NCBI RefSeq assembly: GCF_019175385.1
Contig: NC_083339.1
Coordinates: 114,313,601 to 114,377,600 of the forward strand
DNA length: 64,000 nt
Direction: 5' to 3'
DNA from: Lycium barbarum
Lineage: Eukaryota; Streptophyta; Magnoliopsida; Solanales; Solanaceae
Below the pieces are notes generated by a model. That model worked only from the letters and a program-made list of their open reading frames with translations. It searched no databases and was not told the DNA's origin. Both the position numbers and the translations under genes were made by a program. Positions 24,195-34,749 of this stretch are shown piece after piece (the stretch's first letter is position 1; each line of letters opens with the position of its first letter).

Positions 24195-27100
24195 TTATTT
24201 ATTTATTTATTTATATATATATATCACTTATTTATAGTTTTCTTCATTTTTTACGCTATTTCACCTATTTAAAAGTATTGATTATAATTATATCATTTTA
24301 TAAAATATTAAAAATTAAAACCCCATGGGGCTTACGCCTCGTGCCTCGGGGCTTACGCCTCACTGAGGCAGACGTAAAACGCCCCGCCTTACGCCTTCGC
24401 CTTTTAAAACACTGGTCATGATATGATGTATAATAATGATATTTATGAAACTTTTCTACAGTAATTTAAAATATTCTCCTTATTAAATTTCGTGGTAAAA
24501 AATCAAAGGAAATTCACTTAAACACCCGCATGAGATATTTTTGAACTTTTATATTTGGAGTCCAACCCAAAAAAGTAGTACCAAAAGACAGTTGTTGAGC
24601 ATAAAGAAAGGCGTGACATTATTGAAGCTGATGCAATTAAAACTGTTGGACGAATAAGCGGCGATGTTGGCATTTTACCCACCTTTTACGCTGTCGCTTA
24701 CCTCTTCTTAAAGTCTGAAAACATCATCACGTTATAAGACAAAAGACAGGGAAACAATTTTCTTGTGACACAGTACGCCAAGTGTCTGTTTGCATTAGTA
24801 TACGTGGCTTAATTGTGTGCTACGATTAGGAATTCTCGTTTCTGTTGCCGACGCTTACAAATGCCCGTGTTCTACTTCAATTTTGACCCTCCACTTCATC
24901 CGTCCTTTTTTTTTTTAAAGTGTGTTAGGTGAATTTCCACTAATCATTTATTTTTAGTCCTATCTTTTCAATGGACGTAAAATTAAAAAAACTACTTTTT
25001 TAATAATGTGTGATCTTAAAAATGTAAGACTTTTGAAACTTGTAATTTTAAACATATCATTACATTTCTACTATTATAGAAACTTGTCACTTAAAATAAA
25101 TAAAATAAGTTAAATTATTTTAAAATTTAGAAAGAGATTATTCTTTATGGGAGACTAAAAAAGGAAATGGTATCACCTAAACGGGAAGGCAAGGAGTAAT
25201 TGGGATCAGACTTGCATTGGAGGTGGACCTAGCTTAACCTAAGTACCTAACCGGATCTCAGGAAAAGTTGATACTATCATACTAGGAATTTAGAGTAACT
25301 GAGTTGGTATTGTTGGGAACCCTAGATCACCAAATTAGCCTAGTTGGTGCATATTCTCCCTGTGCCCAGGGGAGTCAGAAGGATATCTATGATTTCGGTC
25401 GAATCCAATAGTTTTCGTTAAAATTCTATATGTATTAACCATATATAAATGAAATTCAGAATCTAGTTACAAAGACTTGATATCACACAAATATTAACCA
25501 TTTATGTATTAGAATATTTAATTGATAAAAATGTTATTTTCATATTATAACTTGTTATCTCTCATTTACATCTGATAATATTTGTTGTATTGACTATAAG
25601 ATAAGTGATTAAATAAAATATCCATATTTGGAGGAGGAATACAAAAAATTTCTGGTCACTTACTTAATATGTTGAAATCTTTTATTTTAACTTCCTTTGT
25701 TAGAAACTGTACATTTGAGCTGAATTTCTTTTTGATAATTCTAGATGTACTTTACATTTTTTAATATTTACTTAATATGTTGAAATCTTTTATTTTAACT
25801 TCCTTTGTTAGAAACTGTACATTTGAGCTGAATTTCTTTTTGATAATTCTGGATGTACTTTACATTTTTTAATATTGTAATTCTTAATCACACATGATGG
25901 TAAGCCACTTAGTTCATTGGATAAAATGATGTAATACAGGTTCAATGGTATCATTTTCAAAAAAAAAAAAGAAAAGCGTGTGCATGACTAAATTAATTGC
26001 TACAAAACAACCGCAAAACCAGGAAAAATTGGCAAAGAACAAAACGAAATCCTAGTCTAAAAGATTTTGTTCTACTTTTTATTTTATTTTTCTGTATTGG
26101 GAAACTCACTGTGGATGATGGTCATTTTCTGTTCGGGGTCCTTCAATTCTTACATCTTTGTTTAATTTTATGGTTTCCTTTATTCTCTGTTCTTCTTTTT
26201 CTTCCTCGAGGAGATATGGCTGTGGCCTGTAGATAACTTTGCAAGGCAAAAGCTCCCTCTTTTTTTTTTTTTCCTCTTCCCGTTTTTTAGTGGTCATTTG
26301 GTTGGAAGGATTGAAAAATAATCTCAGCACAAGATCTTGTTTGTAACAATACAAGACCGGGGTTAATAGTTAAGCATCTTTAGTTTCAAAAGTAATGTTT
26401 ACTTCTGGTCTCAAGTCATAGTATTTCTGGTAATAATGCTAGACCAGAACAGGAACAAAGTTGGACTCATTACTGCCTTAGGACCATTTACTCATGTTTT
26501 CCTTTTACACGCACCTTAAAAAAATAACTTGTCATGTTTTTCTGATCTCAATTTAATATAACTCTCTTTTTAACTACATTAATTTCTCTCTCCATATTTA
26601 TTGAGTAATGGCCTAAGTTACTCGGACTCGGGTGCGGGTGTCCGTTGCGGGTGTGGATCTAGATGTCGGATCCTTCATGATCTAAATTTTAAGATTCGGA
26701 GATACGGATCCAGTTATGGATACGGGTGCAAGAATTCGGCTAAAAAAATTCAAATATCTAAAAATAGAGTTATAAAACCTAAATTATGGAATATTATGTG
26801 AAAAACTTGAGGAAAAGATATTATTCAAGAGGAGAATTCCCGAAGGAGATAAAAGGAAACAGAGTGACATAGAAATTTTTATATACAAGGTATTTCATTT
26901 TCTTCAATTTCACCTTAGCTTTATAGCCTGTTTGGCCAAGCTTATTTTTTCCTCAAAAGTACTTATTTTTTCAATAAGTGCTTTATTTTAAAAAAAGCGA
27001 GGTGTTTGGCCAAGCTTTTAGGAGAAAATAAGTGCTTTTGGGGAGTAGTAGAAGCAGTTTTTCAGAAGCTAAAAAAAATAGTTTTTGCCCAAAAAACACT

Positions 27101-30100
27101 TTTTTGAAAAGTACTTTTGAGAAAAATACACATAGAAACACTTTTTAAAAGCTTGGCCAAATACTAATTGCTACTCAAAAGTACATTTCAAATTAATTGG
27201 CCAAACACAAACTGCTTTTAGCCAAAAGTACTTTTTTGAAAAGTACTTTGGAAAAAAGTACTTTTGAAAATAAGCTGTTTTTAGAAGCTTGGCCAAACAG
27301 GCTATTAGTTTTGATTAAAGAAATTATTGAATCTGTCTAGAATTTCTACATCGATTTTGGTCAAAGTATTCAAAATCAGTTGATCAGATCGGGTACGGAT
27401 CGCACACCCACACTCATGTCGTGTTGACACGAGTGCGGCACAGAAAGTGAAGAGTTCGATCAACATAGGTAATGGCAATGGCGGAAACTAATTAACTAAT
27501 TATATCTTGATTTTCTAAAATGACAACTATTCTGGACCAGTTATTTTTAGGAATCAAGACAACTGATGTGGACCGACGGTAGTTCTAAATATGCTATATT
27601 TGGAAACTGCTATAGTAACAAAAACAGGGGATTATTGTGCCAATGTTAAACAACTTCACGTACTCTTGATCATCTTGTTCCTTCATACCAGGGCCAGCTG
27701 AAGCCTAAAGCAAGTAAAGCACTTGCTTTAGGCCCCAAACATTTTAAGGCCCAAAATTACTAATATTACTAACTATTATTATATGAAGTATACAATATAT
27801 AGTTTATTTAGAGTGAAATAATGATTTTAACTCATAAAATTTAATTATTATTTTTTCAAGTGAAAGTCATGTCCAAACATAGTTTCAACATTCAAATACG
27901 CCTTTTCAATTTCAATTATGCATCTTTTAACTTCAAACAAATATTGTCCAAATGAGCCGTAAATAATTTGAAGTGCATATTCTTTTTTATTCTTTCTTGG
28001 TCTTTTTGTCACTGGCGGAGCCAGGATTTTCACTAAAGGGGTTCAAACTACGAATAATTAAACATACCAAGAAGCCAAAGGGGGGTTTAACATCTACTAT
28101 ACATACATAAAAAAATAATTTTAATCATGTATAAACAGTGTATTTTTTCAGCGAATGGGGGTTTGGATGAACCCCCTAAGGCCTACTTGGCTCCGCCCAT
28201 GCTTTTTGTCAGATTCTCAAACAAATATATGAGTCGTATCAAATAGTTCCTCTACCTGAATTGATGCGCCTCACTTTCTGTTTTAGTTTATTTAATAAAA
28301 ATGCATCTTTCATATTTAATAAGTTTCTAATCATATTTTCTGTTTCTAGCCTTAATAATTCACTCTCTTATAGGAATGATATGACATGTTTAAGATTATA
28401 AGATTCAAAGAAGATTTGTGGTATGTAATACACACTTTAGTTTTAGCCAGATTCAAAAGATTTTACATTCCTAAATTTCGTGTCAAGTCAAACTAAGATA
28501 CATATAATAAAACGAAAGAAAAATATTTACGACCTTTTATCTAGGTGTGGCTTGGCGTAACTGGTAAAGTTGCTGCCATGTGACCAGGAGGTCACGAGTT
28601 CGAGCCGTGGAAACAGCCTCTTGCAGAAATGCAAGGTAAGGCTGCGTACAATAGACCCTTGTGGTCCGGCCCTTCTCCGGACCCCGCGCATAGCGGGAGC
28701 TTAGTGCACCGGGCTGCCCTTTTTATCTAGGTTTGGCTTTAGGCCACAAATTTCGTTGAGCCGCCCCTGCTTCACACTTGTGATTATAGGTACATCATTT
28801 GCTGTATAAAGCACCCATCATCATGTATGTTGTGTCCATGACACCATATATCAGTACCGTTCAATATTCATATATTTTCTTGTCTCTAGTGTGAACCAAT
28901 TCATCATCTTATTAGGCTAATGGTTTTTGTTCTTCCAAATTGACAGTCCTTTGCAAGATATTCTCCACGAAAGACAATATTAACCCCCCTCAGACGTCAC
29001 AATCGCACTGATACAACCCTAGCCATCTCAAAAGAGCCCAAAAAGAAAACGGAACTCCTAACATTCCACAATCACACTGATGCAACCCCAGCAGTGCCAA
29101 AAAAGCCCCAAAAGAAACTGAAATTTAAACTAAATTGTGCACTTCGGAACCTCACAAGAACTTGCCCTGCATCTTACTACCCATCAAAGTTCACGGATCA
29201 AAATCAAGCTTCTTCGTCATCTCCTCCGCCTACGTGTCCAGATTACTTCCGCTGGATCTACGATGACCTATGGCCTTGGAGAGAAACAGGAATCACCAAA
29301 GAAATGGTGAATCGAGCCAGAAGGACAGCAGATTTTCGGTTGGTGATATTGAATGGAAGAGCATATGTAGAAACCTATCGAAAGGCATTTCAAAGCAGAG
29401 ACACATTTACATTATGGGGCATTTTACAAATGTTACGAAGGTACCCTGGTAAAGTGCCTGATTTGGACCTGATGTTTGACACTGTTGACTGGCCAGTTAT
29501 AAAGACGGAATTCTTCCGACGCCCTAAGGCCCCTACTCCTCCACCTCTGTTCAGATACTGTGGGAATGATACCAGTTTGGATATTGTATTTCCAGATTGG
29601 TCATTCTGGGGATGGTACAAACCTTACTTTTTTGCATGCGTATTGATTTGATAATCAAACAGTGTTCAGATACTGTGGGAATGATACCAGTTTGGATATT
29701 GTATTTCCAGATTGGTCATTCTGGGGATGGTACAAACCTTACTTTTTTGCATGCGTATTGATTTGATAATCAAACAGTTTTAGTGAATCTTTCTTTTTGC
29801 TCCAAAAACATTGTTTAGGCCAGAGATTAATATAAAGCCTTGGGAGACTTTGTCAAAGGTCTTAAAGAAAGGAAATGAGAAGATAAAATGGACTGACAGG
29901 GAACCATATGCGTACTGGAAAGGCAATCCTATTGTTGCTGAAACTAGGATGGATCTTCTCAAGTGCAATGTTTCAGAAAAGCAGGACTGGGGTGCACGTG
30001 TATATGCTCAGGTATTGTTCTGCAACATATGTAATCAGTTGTCAGGAAATACAATACTCCCAACAAGAATAAAAGGGTAAAAGAAACTCTTTTCTCCACC

Positions 30101-32118
30101 CCCCCCCCCCCCCCCCCCCCCCCCCCTGCCGGCCTCCCCCAAAAATGGGAAACTGAAGTGTTACAGATGAAGGCTTATAAAAGCTACTCCTAGGATATGA
30201 AATATGAAAAAAGTAAGAGGTGAGCACTGAGCACCCTCTATCTTGGTCAACTATTCCTATCATATATGGAGCTTGAGCCTTGTGTGAGGAACTTCTTAAC
30301 TTGATTATCCTGAAATAGTGAAATCTCTAATAGTTGTGAGATTTTCTGTGTGTTTTCTTTACTTGGCCCATTCGACAATTGGTTTCTCAGAGATTGGGAA
30401 AAGAAGTGTCTTTTCGCATTTGGGATAAAAGAACCTTAAAAGGAGGTTCAATTTAGCATTTCTAAAAGTATCTTTTGCTACCTCTCCATATTAATATAAT
30501 CGGTGGTGAGTGTATGTTGAACATGTCCGTCATCTTCCCTGCTCTCGTGAGGCTAATTACATGATTGGTGACAGTAGGAAATGTAGAATGTAAAAGAAAA
30601 CTAAGTGATGAATCTATAAATACATGTAGAACTGGGTTGAAGAACAGAAGCAAGGTTACCAGCAATCGGACTTAGCTAGTCAGTGTATTCACAGGTAAGA
30701 AAGTAAAGTTGCTTTTCTTTCCGATATGACTTTATTTCTCATTAATCTGTCCGTGTTTGTTAATTATATCGTCCTAAATGCTGTCCTGTTTTTCTCTTTT
30801 CTGCCCTGTGCAATTATGTCAGATACAAGATTTATGTAGAAGGATCTGCATGGTCTGTGAGTGACAAATACATTCTGGCCTGTGATTCTGTTACGTTGCT
30901 TGTAAAACCGCACTACTACGATTTCTACACCAGAGGTTTGATGCCGCTGCAACATTACTGGCCCGTAAAAGATAATGACAAATGCCAATCTATCAAGCAT
31001 GCTGTTGACTGGGGCAATACTCATGAACAAGAGGTATCTAATCTGACCCCAACTCAATTTTCACTTTTGACTGCCAATTCACCTGAAAGGCTGAAACTTC
31101 GATTATATACAATCATGTGTTAACCATATTATTGACAGTGTCCGGTAAATTAGTCACTACAAATAGTTGATGCATCTGACCATTTTAATGTTGCTTGTGT
31201 TCTCCATACCCAGATTAAACTTAAAAACGAGGGAAGTATTTGTGGCTTAAGTTTTATCAAGCCATTGTTTAGCTTAAATGAAATGATCATACTTTTAGAA
31301 GTCAGGAAAACTCTTAGAGTCCATTAAACTGTGCCCTTAGGAGGAGGATATGACTTTTGAGGAGTCTAGCTAGCTCAGAGGCGGATGCGATGTAGTTCTA
31401 ACTGGTTCAACTGAACTCACTATTTTCCAAAACAGAGCATAACTACATTTGTGAGAAATCATAAAAATTTAACAAATACCAAGTTTTGAACGCGTAATTA
31501 CAAAAGTGTAACGGAGTCAGCAGTTAGAACATAAATATTGAAACCACAAAATTTAAATCTTAAGATCTGTCTCTTGCTAGTTGAGCAATCAAATGTTCAT
31601 GCAGCATGTCAACATTGCACCCACTAATGACATACATTTACTTCTACCACCAATTCTCACATCTATGCTCTTAATAAAATATGGGATGAATCAGTGTTAA
31701 ATCTTTTTGACACCATGTTTTTCGTGTTTGACAACTTCTTTGGTGAATAAAATAGGCACAGGCGATTGGCAAGGCAGCAAGCGATTTCATTCAAGAGCAA
31801 CTCAAAATGGATTACGTGTATGACTACATGTTCCATCTCTTGAGCGAGTACGCAAAGCTCTTGAAATACAAGCCCACTGTACCACGAAAAGCAGTTGAGC
31901 TTTGTTCAGAGGTAATGGCATGCCCAGCTGAAGGAGTGGCAAAGAAGTTCATGTTAGAATCTATGGTTGAAGGCCCCTCGGACGCAATACCTTGCAACAT
32001 GCCACCTCCCTTTGGTCCTGCAGGTCTTCATTCTATTCTTGATAGAAAAGAAAATTCAATGAAACAAGTTGAGTCATGGGAACAACAATACTGGAAGAAT
32101 GAAAACAAGCAACAATGA
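22710..32118 (+). CDS. GT90 (DUF821/CAP10) O-glucosyltransferase rumi-like protein, copy 2
   Basis: Six exons join in phase: 22710-22820, 28947-29614, 29819-30011, 30630-30694, 30823-31033, 31756-32118; product 536 residues. Residues about 11-29 form an N-terminal membrane anchor, so a type II Golgi/ER enzyme is likely. A basic, low-complexity stem (residues 38 to about 90, rich in Lys, Pro, Thr) precedes the CAP10 domain and is longer than in copy 1. Conserved blocks are YFRWIYDDLWPWR, DWSFWGW, PYAYWKGNP (289-297), EGSAWSVSDKYILACDS and YDYMFHLLSEYAKLLKYKP. Exons 3-6 are exactly as long as in copy 1 (193, 65, 211, 363) and all phases agree. Intron 1 is 6126 bp and packed with transposons. 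The exon 2 donor is duplicated (29548-29777): use of the first copy keeps the frame, and the second would run into a stop at 29649-29651. Intron 3 has a 28-C tract. The acceptor substrate is unknown. Confidence 0.92.
23559..24414. mobile_element. hAT-like non-autonomous element with GC-rich arms (856 bp)
   Basis: The ends CAGTGTTTTAAAAGGCG and the exact complement CGCCTTTTAAAACACTG are flanked by a perfect 8-bp duplication GTCATGAT (23551-23558 and 24415-24422). The left arm has about four copies of a unit near 21 bases (GTTTGGGGCGTACGCC...GGGC) and the right arm has CGCCTCGGGGCTTACGCC blocks. The centre has TA arrays (about 24018-24041 and 24151-24222, the latter running into TTTA repeats) and a duplicated stretch of about 70 bases. 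No transposase is present. Confidence 0.9.
25661..25876. repeat. 108-bp tandem duplication
   Basis: Units 25661-25768 and 25769-25876 are direct repeats that differ at one position that I can see (CTAGATG versus CTGGATG). It lies in intron 1 of the second glycosyltransferase. Confidence 0.9.
26613..27468. mobile_element. hAT-like element of the CTATGTTGCTCGGACTC family (856 bp)
   Basis: It starts CTAAGTTACTCGGACTC, ends GAGTTCGATCAACATAG and has a perfect 8-bp duplication GTAATGGC (26605-26612 and 27469-27476). It is the long relative of the 120-bp MITE at 4476. About 380 bp in the middle is another nested MITE. Confidence 0.85.
26924..27304. mobile_element. MITE with TAGCCTGTTTGGCCAAGCTT ends
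   Basis: It has 20-base perfect terminal inverted repeats: TAGCCTGTTTGGCCAAGCTT on the left and its exact complement on the right. TTA lies on both sides. Many internal AAGTACTTTT blocks on both strands make it highly self-complementary. It is nested in the element at 26613-27468. Confidence 0.8.
28011..28201. mobile_element. 191-bp hAT-like MITE (CACTGGCGGAGCCA ends)
   Basis: The left end is CACTGGCGGAGCCAGG and the right end is TTGGCTCCGCCCATG. A perfect 8-bp duplication CTTTTTGT occupies 28003-28010 and 28202-28209. Confidence 0.9.
28547..28720 (+). mobile_element. tRNA-derived SINE
   Basis: A tRNA-like head has an A-box-like TGGCGTAACTGG (about 28552-28563) and a B-box GAGTTCGAGCC (28596-28606). 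A GC-rich body and a short T tail follow. The flanking duplication TTTTATCTAGGT is at 28535-28546 and 28721-28732. It resembles SINEs common in Solanaceae, but I do not name the subfamily. Confidence 0.85.
29548..29777 (+). repeat. Perfect 115-bp tandem duplication across the exon 2 donor
   Basis: Units 29548-29662 and 29663-29777 are identical. Each holds the last 67 bases of exon 2, the donor (TG|GTACAA) and the first 48 bases of intron 2. The upstream donor (after 29614) must be used to keep the reading frame. Confidence 0.95.
30099..30126. repeat. Poly-C tract (28 C) in intron 3
   Basis: An uninterrupted run of 28 cytosines lies 88 bases after the exon 3 donor, in the intron that also holds the 23-C run in copy 1. 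Confidence 0.95.
31376..31576. mobile_element. Probable MITE in intron 5 of the second glycosyltransferase
   Basis: CAGAGGCGGATGC on the left and the imperfect complement ATCTGTCTCTTG on the right could be hAT-type ends. Flanks GCTAGCTC and GCTAGTTG agree at six of eight positions. Confidence 0.4.
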
Positions 32119-32942
32119 GGATTTCAGTTTTTCTTTTTTCACTCATCGCCTACACGCACCATGAGGTATATTTTTGTTTTTGATAGTGTTTGTTGTATTT
32201 ATTACTATCTAACACTATGATGGAGCATGAACGATAAATCTTGGTGTTGGGATAACATTTGTATGAGGAAACAATTCAGGGATGAACGGTTTTCTTTATA
32301 TAGATATTTGTAATATATTCTTTCGCAGTTCTGCGTCGATTTTATTGGGAACACAATGGTATCTGCTTTCAGTCTAGTTCTTCTACAACTTTTATGTCAG
32401 CTAATAATGCAGGAGCCTTATTTCTAAATGATTCAACTGATTGAATCTTGTATGTGATTAACGTTGAGAAGGGAATATGCCCGTTGTGAGCGAGTGTAAG
32501 TGTTGTAAATCACACTTACATTTCATGATATTTGAGTTTTAGTTTGATTAACAGATCTTTAATTTCTTAAAATCCCAAATCATTGTTTTTTGGCAAAAGA
32601 GGGGCACGAAGTTGTAGAGCTGCGTACAGACAGATGGCAAATTCTCTTGGTAAAAAGAAAATGCAATGGAGTTAGTCAACCTAAAAGGTTATTAGAGCAT
32701 AATCTGATGCATTGCAATATAAATATTTTGCTACATAAAGTGAACGCAACAAGAGCACAATCAGATATTTTATTTAGGCGAAAAAACACCATTTGATACA
32801 AGGTTTAGTTGAAAGAGAATGCTGTTAAGGCACATAGTATTACATCAGAGAAACACAGATCAGTAGGTCACAACAGAGAAACTGGAAATAGAACGCTAGA
32901 AATGCATGAAAGTGCTTAGAGCCAAGGCTGGAGATGTTAAGA
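32119..32942. other. Convergent 3' flanks of GT90 copy 2 and the ADF gene
   Basis: About 820 bp between two convergent stop codons, holding both 3' untranslated regions. No repeat termini were recognised. Confidence 0.5.
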
Positions 32943-34586
32943 TCAGTAGGCTCGTGCCTTTATAATATCAAAGCTCATTTCACTAGGATCTGTTGCGTGC
33001 AATTCAACTTGAATTCCGTCCAGTTCTCTCTTGAATCTGTCCTTTGAACTCGCGTACACCATCTTCATCCTCACCCTTGATGATTCTGGTGACCTAAAAT
33101 TCATCACATATTGTTATTAGAATCTGGATAGTTGTGAAAATCGTCAAGAACCCTAGAACAAATGAATTGACTAGCGAATCATTTAGGAACCACCACAAAC
33201 TCAAAAACGAAGAATTTCATGACTTTATTGACCTGATCAGGAAAAAATATGTTTTTCTCTTTCTTCATGAATTGTCAAGGAGTGAAATTTAATGGATATG
33301 AATTGACACAGACGTTTCTTATTGGAGTAATATCAATTATTTATTCGTTAAAATAGTGTTTAACCTGGAAACAGATCAAGGGGATTGCTTGAGGAATGAA
33401 GAAAGGGTACAAAGAAGAATTAAACGGAAGTTGAGAAGTTTTAGTACCAAGCAATGAAGTAAATCTTGCTTTTCTGGCAATTTTCAGTAGTAATGAAGTC
33501 GAAATCAAAGACAGCATAGCGACATTCATCGGCAGGGAGAGAGATAGAGAAATCATCATAGCTTTCTTCAGGGCCGCCAAGTTTCTCGACCACCACTTCC
33601 TGGCCATCAATCTTGAATATAATGAACCTGTAGTTTCTCTTTGCTTTTAATTCCAAGAACTTGAGCTTGCACTCATCTTGCACTGCCATTCCAGACACTG
33701 CATTCGCCTGCCCATTTATATATTTGTCACGTCATCAAGAGAAGAATAAAGTGAAACCACAATAACAATTCATGTCACCACAACCACGTGTGTCCTCATC
33801 CATCTGAATATTAGCTGCTATATCTTAAAGAAAACCTGTTTTATGAAATTTCGCACATAACCATAATGAATGCGTACATCTTACCCTCCCCAGACCCCAC
33901 TATTATGGGATTACACTGGGTAGTGACCAAAAAACCATAATGAATGCCTTTCTATTCAACCATGCAGAAATATGCATGCAACCAACTAACATGGGCAGAT
34001 CCACATTTTCTCAGGTGGATGTGGCATTAGGTTCAAACTATACACAAAGAAATTTGAAAATTTTCACAATATTCTTAGTTTCCACCCATCAACACTGATG
34101 ATAAGTGGGTGCATGATTACTAATACTGCAGCCTGTTAAAGATATAATACAATAAATAAAAGTTTGTTTCTCTAAAAATCTAAACTTTTAGATGAGGTGA
34201 TTACGAACTTCAACATGATATAAGAGGTCCTGATTTGAAGTCTCGTGGCCACCCATACAAAAGGAAGAGCTTTTTAGCGCTTGACCCAAGAATAAAGAAA
34301 GTTAAAAGTGTGTGCGCTCTTCAATTTTTAGATGAGATTCTTAGGCACTTCAGCACAACAAAAATCACTTTTCCAGGCCATAACCATAGATAAGGCGTTA
34401 TGATAAGAAACTTTTTATGAGCCAATTACACAGATTATCAGTTGGATGTCATTTGAATTGAAGAATATCTGAAATTGTTAAAATGGGACCATTAAAAAAT
34501 ACAGAAAATGATGTATAACGCAAAATTGGTTTAGGAAAGGAAAATGAAACACAAAACAGATAACAAGAGGAAAGATAATATACCAT
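32943..34586 (-). CDS. ADF: Actin-depolymerizing factor (ADF/cofilin)
   Basis: Three exons on the minus strand: 34586-34584 (the ATG alone), 33707-33448, 33093-32943; product 137 residues, the usual plant ADF length. ADF/cofilin binds G- and F-actin, severs filaments and speeds turnover in the cytoplasm. Exon 2 begins ANAVSGMAV and the N-terminal Ser6, a known plant ADF phosphorylation site, is present. Further ADF blocks are [41 protein letters not shown] and [19 protein letters not shown] (the actin-binding long helix). The ATG-only first exon followed by a long intron (876 bp here) is characteristic of plant ADF genes. The donor is ATG|GTATAT and the acceptors are GGGCAG|GCG and TTTTAG|GTC. 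Intron 1 carries a LINE-tail fragment. Which ADF subclass it belongs to was not determined. Confidence 0.96.
33868..33930 (+). repeat. LINE 3'-end fragment in ADF intron 1
   Basis: The minus strand reads ACTACCCAGTGTAATCCC, then GTGGGGTCTGGGGAGGGTA and GTACGC, the same blocks as the LINE tail at 35345-35470 in the opposite orientation. Confidence 0.6.
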
Positions 34587-34693
34587 TGTGTCCTGGAATG
34601 AGATAGATAAGGATCTCTGCAAAATGGATAGCAAAAAGAAAAAAAGAGTTGGGTTAGAGATCCTTGAATCCGTGAGAGAGGAAACACGAGCTG

Positions 34694-34706
34694 GTTTATA
34701 AATACA
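34694..34706 (-). promoter_or_regulatory. Possible TATA box of the ADF gene
   Basis: The minus strand reads TGTATTTATAAACC about 110 bases upstream of the start codon. Position and composition fit a TATA box; there is no other evidence. Confidence 0.35.
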
Positions 34707-34749
34707 AGAGACAAATTCGGATTATTTTGAGGGACAAACATAAGGGGTT

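Larger units (their letters stand above)
27689..28769. mobile_element. hAT-like element with nested MITE and SINE (1.08 kb)
   Basis: The left end CAGGGCCAGCTGAAG and right end complement CAGGGGCGGCTCAACG are typical of hAT elements. The 8-bp duplication is nearly perfect: CTTCATAC (27681-27688) and CTTCACAC (28770-28777). No transposase frame is seen. A MITE (28011) and a SINE (28547) are inserted in it. Confidence 0.75.
22821..28946. other. Intron 1 (6.1 kb) of the second glycosyltransferase
   Basis: The donor is GTAAGTTCG at 22821 and the acceptor TTGACAG at 28946. It holds the hAT-like elements at 23559, 26613 and 27689 and smaller nested repeats. Stretches 22821-23550, 24423-25660 and 25877-26604 are AT-rich with no recognisable gene. 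The corresponding intron of copy 1 is only 311 bp. Confidence 0.8.

Noticed and set aside
24077..24421. 114-codon frame with an Ile/Tyr-rich middle
   Set aside because: It is produced by the TA array and the GC-rich arm of the hAT-like element; no protein features.
28553..28625. Possible tRNA gene on the plus strand
   Set aside because: It has A- and B-box-like motifs but no foldable acceptor stem or anticodon arm, and it is the head of a SINE with flanking duplication.
29663..29777. Alternative exon using the second, duplicated donor
   Set aside because: Extending exon 2 to 29729 crosses an in-frame stop at 29649-29651, so it cannot encode the full enzyme.
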